Of a DNA stretch of 58,675 nucleotides, positions 44,599-51,835 are shown one piece after another; position 1 is the stretch's first letter, and each line of letters starts with the position of its first letter. The DNA is from Embleya hyalina. Lineage in GTDB: Bacteria; Actinomycetota; Actinomycetes; Streptomycetales; Streptomycetaceae. The stretch spans positions 261,131 to 319,805 of the forward strand of contig NZ_BIFH01000023.1 of NCBI RefSeq assembly GCF_003967355.1, in the 5' to 3' direction. A program made the translations under genes and the position numbers. Below the pieces are notes generated by a model, which saw only the letters and a list, made by a program, of their open reading frames with translations, had not been told where the DNA came from and searched no databases.

Positions 44599-45780
44599 GT
44601 GGACGTCGAGTTCAGCGACGAGCAGCAGGAGATTCGCAAAGCGCTTCGGGACGTGTTCGATCGGCACAGCGATTCGCCCGCCGTCCGGGCGGTGATGGCC
44701 ACCGAGACCGGCTACGACGCCGAGGTGTGGCGACGCGTGTGCGAGCAGACCGGATTGGCCGGTCTCGCGATTCCGGAGCAGTACGGCGGGGTCGGCTTCG
44801 GGTTCACCGAGTTGGTGGTGGCGATGGAGGAGATGGGCCGCGCGCTCTTCCCCTCGCCGTTCCTGGCGTCGTCGGTGCTGACCGCGTACGCGCTCCTGCA
44901 CGCCGGTGACGAGGCGGCGCGGGCCGAGCACCTGCCGGGTCTGGCCGCCGGCGAGACGCTCGGGGCGCTCGCGCTGGCCGAGCCGGGGCGGCGGGACGTA
45001 CGCGCGGTGGAGATGGCGGCGCGGGCCGACGGCGACGGGTGGCGGCTGGACGGCGTCAAGACGCACGTGATCGACGGGCTGATCGCGGATCTGATCGTGG
45101 TGGGCGCACGGGTCGAGGGCGGGAGCGCAGCGACTCCGTACAAGGGCGGGGGCGGGCGACGGGTGGGCGGCGACCTTGCGCTGTTCACGGTGGACCGGGA
45201 CGCGGCCGGGCTGACGCGCACGGCGTTGCCGACGCTGGACCAGACGCGCAAGCAGGCTCGGTTGACCTTCGCGGACACGCCTGCCCGGCTGCTGGGCGTG
45301 CTCGGTGCGGACGCGGCCCTGGAGCGGGTGCTGGCGCTGGCCGAGATCGCGGTGGCGGCGGAGGCGGTCGGCGGGGCGGGGCGGTGCCTGGAGGCGACCG
45401 TCGAGTACACGAAGGGGCGCGTGCAGTTCGGGCGGCCGATCGGGTCGTTCCAGGCGATCAAGCACCGCTGCGCGGATCTGTACGTCGAGGTCGAGACGGC
45501 GCGCTCGGCGCTGTACTACGCGGCGTGGGCGGCCACGGAGGCGGAGGCCGCGGGGTTGGCCTCGCCGGGTGAGTTGGCGGTGATGGCGCCGTTGGCGATG
45601 ACGACGGCCACTGCGGCGTATCGGCATGTCGCCGAGGAGATGATCCAGTTGCACGGTGGCGTCGGGTTCACGTGGGAGTACGACTGCCATCTGTATCTGA
45701 AGCGGGCGATCACGTCGGCGCACTTGCTCGGGGAGCGCGGGTTGCAGCGCGAGCGGATCGCGGCGCTCGCGGGGATCTAG
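44599..45780 (+). CDS. Acyl-CoA dehydrogenase (FadE family)
   Basis: A 393-residue acyl-CoA dehydrogenase. It starts VDVEFSDEQQEIRKALRDVF from a GTG with AAGGAG 9 bases upstream; the earlier ATG at 44575 is less likely. The C-terminal blocks EYTKGRVQFGRPIGSFQAIK and IQLHGGVGFTWEYDCHLYLK are intact. A Gly-rich surface insert lies near residues 178-195. It is divergent from the AMP ligase gene and ends at the second tandem-repeat array. It may act with another FadE of this window as a heteromer. Confidence 0.9.
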   Translation: MDVEFSDEQQEIRKALRDVFDRHSDSPAVRAVMATETGYDAEVWRRVCEQTGLAGLAIPEQYGGVGFGFTELVVAMEEMGRALFPSPFLASSVLTAYALLHAGDEAARAEHLPGLAAGETLGALALAEPGRRDVRAVEMAARADGDGWRLDGVKTHVIDGLIADLIVVGARVEGGSAATPYKGGGGRRVGGDLALFTVDRDAAGLTRTALPTLDQTRKQARLTFADTPARLLGVLGADAALERVLALAEIAVAAEAVGGAGRCLEATVEYTKGRVQFGRPIGSFQAIKHRCADLYVEVETARSALYYAAWAATEAEAAGLASPGELAVMAPLAMTTATAAYRHVAEEMIQLHGGVGFTWEYDCHLYLKRAITSAHLLGERGLQRERIAALAGI

Positions 45781-45797
45781 CCGAGTCCCGCTCGCCG

Positions 45798-46375
45798 TCC
45801 TCAAACGCCGGACGGGCTGGGTGTTTGCTCGGTTCGGATCCGAGGGTTGCGGTTGCACCCGGTTGTCCTCAAACGCCGGACGGGCTGGGGTTGCTCGGTT
45901 CGGATCCGAGGGTTGTGGTCGAAACCGTTGTCCTCAGGCGCCGGACCGGCTGGGTTTGCTCGGCCTCGATCCGAGGGTTGCGGTTGCACCCGGTTGTCCT
46001 CGAACGCCGGACGGGCTGGGGTTGCTCGGCTTCGATCTGAGGGTTGTGGTCGAAACCGTTGTCCTCGGGCGCCGGATCGGCTGGGGTTGCTTGGTTCAGA
46101 TCCGAGGGTTGTGGTTGCACCCGTTGTTCTCGAACGCCGGACGGGCTGGGGTTGCTCGGCTTGGATCTGAGGGTTGTGGTCGAAACCGTTGTTCTCGGGC
46201 GCCGGATCGGCTGGGGTTGCCCGGTTCCGATTCAAGGGTTGCGGTTGCGCCCGGTTGTCCTCAAGTGCCGGGCCGGCTGGGGTTGCTCGGCTTGGGGGCG
46301 AGGGTTGTGGGTGTGTTCGGTTGTCCTCGAGCGTCGGGCGGGACGGGATCGGGCCGTCCGGCGCTCGAGGACGCG
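45798..46375. repeat. Alternating tandem repeat array, nine units of 65-68 bp
   Basis: Units begin with TCCTC/TTCTC at 45798, 45866, 45931, 45997, 46062, 46127, 46192, 46258 and 46324. Two types alternate: one with GGTTGCACCCGGTTGTCCTC, the other with GTGGTCGAAACCGTTGTCCTC-like sequence and a shorter spacer, giving a dimer period of about 131 bp. The core shares CGCCGGACGGGCTGG with the 40017 array. Confidence 0.9.
46323..46372. terminator. Hairpin formed by the last repeat and an inverted copy
   Basis: GTCCTCGAGCG (46323-46333) pairs with CGCTCGAGGAC (46362-46372), with partial pairing of the CCGTCC/GGACGG inner part, 8 bases past the stop of the TetR gene. It probably ends the TetR transcript. 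Confidence 0.7.
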
Positions 46376-46380
46376 TGGGT

Positions 46381-47031
46381 CTACCGCGTGGGGGGCTTCT
46401 TGCCCGTGACGCCCATGTACACCAGCGTGGAGAGTGCCGGGCGGACGTCCTTCATCTTGATGTTCCAGGATTCGAAGCCCTTCTGGTGGCCGGCCACCGC
46501 CGCCAGCATGGCGACCAGCGTGCCCGCCATGGCGTTGGCGTGCACCTCCTCGCCGACCTTGCCCTTGGCCTGCATGTTCTCGATCGCCTCGGTGAGCGAG
46601 CCGGTGACCGCCGTGAGGATCTTCTGGCGCACCTTGTAGAACCGCTTGTCGCCCTCGGCCGACGCGAGGTCGACGACGCGCAGGATCGGCTCGTAGTCCC
46701 GCCAGAACTCCAGGAATCCGTCGGCCAGGGCCTCGGCGGCGGCGTAGCCGCCCTTGCCCGCCCAGCTCTGGTCCTCGGCGAGGGTCTTCAGCCGCTGGCC
46801 GTCCTTGGCCATGTCGTTGGCGATCTCCAGGATCGCGCTCTCGACATCCTGGAAGTACTGGTAGAAGGTGGCGGGAGAGGTGCCTGCCATACGGGCGACG
46901 TCGATGACCTTGACGTCCCGGTACGGAGACGTGTCGAGCATCTCGCGGAGGCAGTCGAGCAGCTTTTGCCGCGTCGCCTGTCCGCGTCGCCCGGCGACGC
47001 GGCCGTCGACGGTGCGAACTTGTCCTGTCAT
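46381..47031 (-). CDS. TetR-family repressor, likely regulator of the CTGAC-N5-GTCAG regulon
   Basis: A 216-residue TetR protein. The N-terminal HTH (about residues 22-66) holds VKVIDVARMAGTSPATFYQY, and the following helical domain would bind the inducer, plausibly an acyl-CoA. It is the only TetR gene here, lies 4 bases after an SDR gene in one operon, and that operon is controlled by the operator at 47928. Autoregulation therefore fits. The sequence does not match mycobacterial KstR or KstR2 as I remember them. That this protein binds the ten palindromes is an inference from position. Confidence 0.85.
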   Translation of the reverse strand: MTGQVRTVDGRVAGRRGQATRQKLLDCLREMLDTSPYRDVKVIDVARMAGTSPATFYQYFQDVESAILEIANDMAKDGQRLKTLAEDQSWAGKGGYAAAEALADGFLEFWRDYEPILRVVDLASAEGDKRFYKVRQKILTAVTGSLTEAIENMQAKGKVGEEVHANAMAGTLVAMLAAVAGHQKGFESWNIKMKDVRPALSTLVYMGVTGKKPPTR

Positions 47032-47035
47032 GCCG

Positions 47036-47839
47036 TCAGTTTACGGGCGCATGATCCGTACCGCTGTCCGCCGCACGGAGGAAAGCGGGCATTTCCCCGC
47101 CGCCGTGCATGAGCAGTTCCGCTCCGCTGACGTACCGTGACATCGGCGACGCGAGGAACAGACATACGTCCGCCACATCGCTCGGATCGGCCATACGTCC
47201 GAGCGGGATGGTGTCCGCGACGCGTTGCACGCCGGCCTCGTCCCCGTAGTGCAGGTGGGCCTGTTCGGTCCGGACCAGGCCCACGATCACCGAGTTGAGG
47301 CGGATCTTCGGCGCCCACTCGACGGCGAGCGAGCGGGTGAGCGAATTCATCCCGGCCTTGGCCGCGCCGTAGGCCGCGGTGCCCGGCGAGGGGCGTACGC
47401 CGCTCACGCTGGAGATGTTCACGATCACCCCGCCGGTTTCCTGACGGTGCATCAAGCGGTGGGCGGCCTGGGCGAAATACAGCGGACCGAGCAGGTTCAA
47501 CTCGATGATCGCGCGGGAGAAACGCGGCGACGCGGTGGCCGCGTCGGTCTGCGGCGCGCCGCCCGCGTTGTTCACCAGTACGTCGAGCCGGCCGAACCGT
47601 TCCTCGGCGAACGCGACCGCCGCGAACGCGGTGTCGGGGTCGCGCACGTCGGCCGGGGTGAACACGGCGCCGCGCCCGCCGACGCTCGGCAGCGTGTCCG
47701 GCGCCTGGCGCGAACACACCACCACGTCCGCGCCGGCGGCCAGGAAACGTTCGCTGATGCCCCGTCCGATGCCCTTGCCGCCACCGGTGACGAGGACGAC
47801 GCGTCCGCCCATGTCGAGCGGGTCGGTGGCGGAGGTCAT
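47036..47839 (-). CDS. Short-chain dehydrogenase, Rv3549c-like
   Basis: A 267-residue classical SDR with TGGGKGIG (18-25), NNAG (90-93), Ser143/144, Tyr157 and Lys161. The ending HGGGEMPAFL resembles mycobacterial Rv3549c, which is the neighbour of echA20 there too. The ATG at 47839 has GGGAG 6 bases upstream. It is divergent from echA20 across the operator at 47928 and is followed after 4 bases by the TetR gene. The expected role is oxidation of a hydroxyacyl-CoA in steroid ring breakdown. Confidence 0.85.
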   Translation of the reverse strand: MTSATDPLDMGGRVVLVTGGGKGIGRGISERFLAAGADVVVCSRQAPDTLPSVGGRGAVFTPADVRDPDTAFAAVAFAEERFGRLDVLVNNAGGAPQTDAATASPRFSRAIIELNLLGPLYFAQAAHRLMHRQETGGVIVNISSVSGVRPSPGTAAYGAAKAGMNSLTRSLAVEWAPKIRLNSVIVGLVRTEQAHLHYGDEAGVQRVADTIPLGRMADPSDVADVCLFLASPMSRYVSGAELLMHGGGEMPAFLRAADSGTDHAPVN

Positions 47840-47927
47840 GGCGGCTCCCGGAGGTCTGCGGTGTCGTGGGCGCCACGCTCGGTTCGTCTGGCGTGGGTCG
47901 CTCGGGGTCAACTATGGTGGCAGAAAT

Positions 47928-47942
47928 CTGACGATCAGTCAG
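47928..47942. promoter_or_regulatory. CTGAC-N5-GTCAG operator (site 8)
   Basis: CTGACGATCAGTCAG, perfect half-sites and near-symmetric centre, between the SDR-tetR operon (88 bases) and echA20-ipdABC (111 bases). Confidence 0.8.
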
Positions 47943-48053
47943 ATCGGGTGGTGATGTGCCTCTCACGACCGGACGGCCGCGTCGGCCGCACCCGCCGGTA
48001 CCGGGCGCATGACCGGCCGATCCGACGCACGCGGCCGAATGGATCTGGTTGCC

Positions 48054-48812
48054 ATGGCTATCCGTTACGAGGTGCGTGAGGGCATCGCCGAGGTGGTGCT
48101 CGACGCACCCCCCGTCAACGCGCTCACCGTCGCCGGCTGGTTCGAACTCGCGGACCGGCTCCGCGAGGCGAGCCGCGACCGGCAGGTCCGGGTCGTGGTG
48201 CTCCGGGCCGAGGGACGCGGCTTCAACGCCGGCGTCGACATCAAGGAAATGTCGAACGCCGAGGGCTTCGACGCGCTCGTGGGCGCCAACAAGGGCTGCT
48301 ACGACGCGTTCGCGGCGGTGTACGACTGCGAGGTGCCGGTGATCGCCGCCGTGCACGGTTTCTGCGTCGGCGGCGGCATCGGCCTGGTCGGCAACGCGGA
48401 CATCGTGGTCGCCTCGCACGACGCGTTCTTCGGCCTGCCCGAGGTCGACCGCGGCGCGCTCGGCGCGGCCACCCACCTGGCCCGGCTGGTCCCGCAGCAC
48501 CGCATGCGGCAGATGGTCTACACGTCCGAGAACGCCCCGGCGGCCGAACTGCACGCGTACGGCTCCATCCACAAGCTGGTCGACCGGGACAAGCTGGTCG
48601 AGACCGCGTTCGAGGTGGCCCGCACGATCGCGGCCAAGAGCCCGACCGTGATCCGCGCCGCGAAGGCGTCGCTGAACGGCATCGACCCGGTCGACGTCAA
48701 GCGCTCGTACCGCTACGAGCAGGGCTTCACGTTCGAGCTGAACCTGACCGGCGTGTCGGACGAACTGCGCGACGCCTTCACCGAGGGCCGCGAAGCGGAC
48801 ACCTCCAAGTGA
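48054..48812 (+). CDS. echA20: EchA20-like crotonase-fold ring hydrolase
   Basis: A 252-residue crotonase-fold protein. EGRGFNAGVDIKEM, HGFCVGGGIGLVGNADIVVA, LPEVDRGALGAATH and YEQGFTFELNLTGV agree nearly residue for residue with M. tuberculosis EchA20 as I recall it. EchA20 hydrolyses a ring of the steroid C/D remnant acyl-CoA. The start is set by this similarity; ATG codons at 48009 and 48039 are in frame and none has a strong ribosome binding site. It is the first gene of the echA20-ipdA-ipdB-ipdC operon, 35 bases before ipdA. Confidence 0.9.
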   Translation: MAIRYEVREGIAEVVLDAPPVNALTVAGWFELADRLREASRDRQVRVVVLRAEGRGFNAGVDIKEMSNAEGFDALVGANKGCYDAFAAVYDCEVPVIAAVHGFCVGGGIGLVGNADIVVASHDAFFGLPEVDRGALGAATHLARLVPQHRMRQMVYTSENAPAAELHAYGSIHKLVDRDKLVETAFEVARTIAAKSPTVIRAAKASLNGIDPVDVKRSYRYEQGFTFELNLTGVSDELRDAFTEGREADTSK

Positions 48813-48847
48813 CGCGGACCTCGCATCAGAGACGGGAGCAACCATCC

Positions 48848-49717
48848 ATGGCCGACAAGCGCATGACGCCCGATCAGGTCGTCGCACAACTCTCCGACGG
48901 GATGACCGTCGGGATCGGCGGCTGGGGGTCGCGGCGCAAGCCGATGGCCCTGGTCCGGGCGATCCTGCGATCCGACCTCAAGGACCTGACCGTCGTCTCG
49001 TACGGCGGTCCCGACGTCGGACTGCTCGCCCGCGCCGGCAAGGCGCGCAAGCTCGTCTACGCGTTCGTCTCGCTCGACTCGATCCCGCTGGAGCCCAACT
49101 TCCGCCACGTCCGGGAGAACGGTCTGGTCGAGGCGGTCGAGTACGACGAGGGCATGTTCCTCACCGGGTTGCGCGCCGCCGCGCAGCGCCTGCCGTTCCT
49201 GCCCACCCGCGCGGGTCTGGGCTCGGACATCCTCACCGTCTCGCCGCACCTGAAGACCATCGAATCGCCGTACGGCGACGAGACGTTGGTCGCGATGCCC
49301 GCACTGAACCTGGACGTCGCGCTGATCCACGCCAACGTCGCCGACGAGCGCGGCAACGCCGCGCTGACCGGCCCGGACCAGTTCATGGACGACCTGTTCT
49401 GCCTCGCGGCGGAAAAGGCGTACGTCTCGGCCGAGCGCGTGGTGCCGAGCGAGGAACTGCTCAAGGCGGCGGGCTGCGTACACACCCTGACCGTGCACCG
49501 CTACATGACGCACGGCGTGGTCGAGGCGCCGAACGGGGCGCACTTCACCGAGTGTCCGCCGGAGTACGGCCGCGACGAGGCGTTCCAGAAGGCGTACGCG
49601 ACGGCCGCCGCCGACCCCGAGGCGTGGGCCGCGTTCGAGCGGCGCTTCCTGAAGGTCGAGAGCGAAGCGGCGTATCAGGCCGCCGTCGCGGAATTCGCGA
49701 AGGAGAACGCCAAGTGA
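48848..49717 (+). CDS. ipdA: IpdA, alpha subunit of COCHEA-CoA hydrolase (CoA-transferase fold)
   Basis: A 289-residue CoA-transferase family I alpha-type subunit. VGIGGWGSRRKPMALVRAIL, SYGGPDVGLL, AAAQRLPFLPTRAGLGSDIL and ECPPEYGRDEAFQKAYA match mycobacterial IpdA from memory. The conserved DEGM motif (residues 100-103) holds the glutamate thought to be essential. With IpdB it opens ring C of the steroid nucleus, hydrolysing COCHEA-CoA instead of moving CoA. It is translationally coupled to ipdB by a GTGA overlap. Confidence 0.92.
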   Translation: MADKRMTPDQVVAQLSDGMTVGIGGWGSRRKPMALVRAILRSDLKDLTVVSYGGPDVGLLARAGKARKLVYAFVSLDSIPLEPNFRHVRENGLVEAVEYDEGMFLTGLRAAAQRLPFLPTRAGLGSDILTVSPHLKTIESPYGDETLVAMPALNLDVALIHANVADERGNAALTGPDQFMDDLFCLAAEKAYVSAERVVPSEELLKAAGCVHTLTVHRYMTHGVVEAPNGAHFTECPPEYGRDEAFQKAYATAAADPEAWAAFERRFLKVESEAAYQAAVAEFAKENAK

Positions 49718-50487
49718 GCACCGACACCCTGACCGAGGCGACGCGCGCGGACGTGTGCGTGGCCGCCGTGGCGGACTGCTTCCGCGGCGACGGCGAGATC
49801 ATCGGCAGCCCGATGGGCACCATCCCCACCATCGGCGCCCGACTGGCCCGGGCGACCTTCGAGCCGGACCTGATGTTGTCCAACGGCGAGTCGTACTTCT
49901 TCGAGGGCGACGCCCGACTGGGCGCCAAGCCCGACGAGTTCGCCGTGGTCGGCTGGATCCCGTACCGCCAGGTGCTCGACGTGCTCGCCTCCGGGCGCCG
50001 GCACGTGATGATGGGCCCGGTGCAGATCGACGCGCACGGCAACGCCAACATCTCCGCGATCGGCGACTGGGCCAGGCCCAAGCGTCAGGTGCTCGGTTCG
50101 CGCGGCGGACCGGGCAACACGATCAACCACACCACCAGTTACTGGATCCCCAGGCACTCGGCGCGGGTGCTGACGCCGAAGGTGGACATGGTCTCCTGCG
50201 TCGGCTACGACCGGGCCGCGGCGACGGGTTCGGCGGGTCGTTTCCACGAGATCCGACGGGTCGTCACCAACCTGTGCGTGCTCGACTTCGAGACCGACAC
50301 CAAGGTCATGCGGCTGCGTTCGCTGCACCCCGGGGTGAGCGTCGACGAGGTGGTCGAGGCGACCGGTTTCGAACTGGTGGTCCCGGCCGAGGTGCCCACC
50401 TCCCGGGTGCCGTCGGACGAGGAACTGCGGATCGTGCGCGAGGTGTTGGACCCGCGCGGGATGCGCCTTCGCGAGGTGCCGGCGTGA
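49714..50487 (+). CDS. ipdB: IpdB, beta subunit of COCHEA-CoA hydrolase
   Basis: A 257-residue CoA-transferase beta-type subunit. ARLARATFEPDLMLSNGE, SGRRHVMMGPVQIDAHGNAN, SRGGPGNTINHTTSYW and SLHPGVSVDEVVEATGFE match mycobacterial IpdB from memory. It starts with GTG inside the ipdA stop codon and ends inside the ipdC start, as expected for subunits made in equal amounts. It forms the IpdAB heteromer acting on the last ring of the steroid skeleton. Confidence 0.92.
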   Translation: MSTDTLTEATRADVCVAAVADCFRGDGEIIGSPMGTIPTIGARLARATFEPDLMLSNGESYFFEGDARLGAKPDEFAVVGWIPYRQVLDVLASGRRHVMMGPVQIDAHGNANISAIGDWARPKRQVLGSRGGPGNTINHTTSYWIPRHSARVLTPKVDMVSCVGYDRAAATGSAGRFHEIRRVVTNLCVLDFETDTKVMRLRSLHPGVSVDEVVEATGFELVVPAEVPTSRVPSDEELRIVREVLDPRGMRLREVPA

Positions 50488-51593
50488 GCGGGGCGAACGG
50501 CGTGAGCGGGGCGGCCGGTCCGCACCCGGCCCTGCGCAACGGCTTCACCGCGAAGTTCGGCGTCGAGCATCCGATCGTGCAGACCGGCATGGGCTACGTG
50601 TCCTACCCGAGCCTGGTCGCGGCCACCGCCGAGGCGGGCGGCCTGGGCATCCTGGCCTCCGCCACGATGACCTACGAGGAGTTGGTCGCGGCGATCGCGG
50701 CGGTGAAGAAGCGCACCGCCAAGCCGTTCGCGGTCAACCTGCGCGCGGACGCGCCGGACGCGGCCGAGCGGATCGACCTGATGGGTCGCGAGGGCATCAA
50801 GGTCGCGTCGTTCGCGCAGGCGCCGAAGAAGGACCTGATCGCACGGGCACACGACCTCGGCATGCTGGTGGTGCCCTCGATCGGGGCCAAGCGGCACGCG
50901 CAGAAGGTCGCCGAGTGGGGCGTCGACGGGGTGATCGTGCAGGGCGGCGAGGGCGGCGGGCACACCGGCTCGATCCCGACCACCCTGCTCCTGCCGCAGG
51001 TCACCGACGTGCTCCGGGGCAGCGAGGTCACGGTCATCGCGGCCGGCGGCTTCTTCGACGGGCGCGGCCTGGTCGCCGCGCTCGCGTACGGCGCCGACGC
51101 GATCGCGATGGGCACCCGCTTCCTGCTCACCTCGGACAGCCCCGTGGGCAACGCGGTCAAGGACGTCTACCTGGCCACCGACGTCAACGGCACGGTGGTG
51201 TCCAAGGAGGTGGACGGCGTCCCGCACCGGGTGCTGGCCACCGACTTCGTCAAGCGACTCGAACAGCGCTCGGTGATCGCCCGCTATCCGCGCTCGATCG
51301 CCAACGCGCTGCGGTTCCGCAGGCTCAGCGGCGCCAGGCTCACCGACATGGCCCGCGAGGGCCTGGCGATGAAGAAGTCGCAGGGATTGAGCTGGCCGCA
51401 GGTGTTGATGGCGGCCAACACGCCGATGTTGCTCAAGGCCGCGATGGTGGACGGCCGACCGGACCTGGGCGTGATGGCCTCCGGCCAGGTGGTCGGGGTG
51501 ATCGAAGACCTGCCCTCGTGCGCGGAGTTGATCGACCGGATCACCGCGCAGGCGAGCACGATCCTGTACGACCTGGAGGCCGCCCGGGTCTGA
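50484..51593 (+). CDS. ipdC: IpdC, FMN-dependent enzyme of the nitronate monooxygenase-like family
   Basis: A 369-residue TIM-barrel flavoprotein. The N-terminus GVEHPIVQTGMGYVSYPSLV, the flavin-phosphate motif GGEGGGHTG (154-162), AAGGFFDGRGL (186-196) and MGTRFLLTSDSPV match mycobacterial IpdC from memory. IpdC is an NADH-dependent reductase needed for HIP ring degradation. The GTG start overlaps the ipdB stop. The first 17 residues (Ser/Gly/Ala-rich with a repeated VSGA) are probably a disordered extension. A 14-bp stem terminator follows. Confidence 0.92.
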   Translation: MSGANGVSGAAGPHPALRNGFTAKFGVEHPIVQTGMGYVSYPSLVAATAEAGGLGILASATMTYEELVAAIAAVKKRTAKPFAVNLRADAPDAAERIDLMGREGIKVASFAQAPKKDLIARAHDLGMLVVPSIGAKRHAQKVAEWGVDGVIVQGGEGGGHTGSIPTTLLLPQVTDVLRGSEVTVIAAGGFFDGRGLVAALAYGADAIAMGTRFLLTSDSPVGNAVKDVYLATDVNGTVVSKEVDGVPHRVLATDFVKRLEQRSVIARYPRSIANALRFRRLSGARLTDMAREGLAMKKSQGLSWPQVLMAANTPMLLKAAMVDGRPDLGVMASGQVVGVIEDLPSCAELIDRITAQASTILYDLEAARV

Positions 51594-51613
51594 CCCGACG
51601 CCTCGAACCTCCT

Positions 51614-51648
51614 CGCCGGCACCGCCCCCCCCGTGGGCGGTGCCGGCG
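51614..51648 (+). terminator. Hairpin terminator of the echA20-ipdABC operon
   Basis: A perfect 14-bp stem (51614-51627 with 51635-51648) and a 7-base loop, 20 bases after the ipdC stop. Confidence 0.85.
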
Positions 51649-51777
51649 GCATTTCCGGCCGTATTCGGCCGTGTTCGCCGGGGATGCCCCCGCCCCGCCG
51701 ACGCCCCTCGTCGATCCGGGGGGTGGGTCTGGACCCACCCCTGCTCGGGGTCCCGGCGCAGTGTTCCGCGAGCGGTC

Positions 51778-51802
51778 CGCCGACAGACTCGAACTGTCAG
51801 CG
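51778..51802. promoter_or_regulatory. Inverted repeat upstream of mmpL-type gene
   Basis: CGCCGACAG (51778-51786) faces CTGTCAGCG (51794-51802), 9-bp arms with one mismatch and a 7-base spacer, ending 33 bases before the ATG. It differs from the CTGAC-N5-GTCAG operators and may bind another regulator. Confidence 0.55.
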
Positions 51803-51835
51803 GGAAGCAGAGCGAGATACCGAGGGGACCTGACA

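Noticed and set aside
40017-46375. The two repeat arrays considered as CRISPR arrays
   Set aside because: The whole unit repeats, including the parts that would be spacers; period and divergence do not fit CRISPR, and no cas gene is present.
46381-47031. Naming the TetR gene kstR2
   Set aside because: Context fits, but the protein sequence and the operator type differ from KstR2 as I know it.
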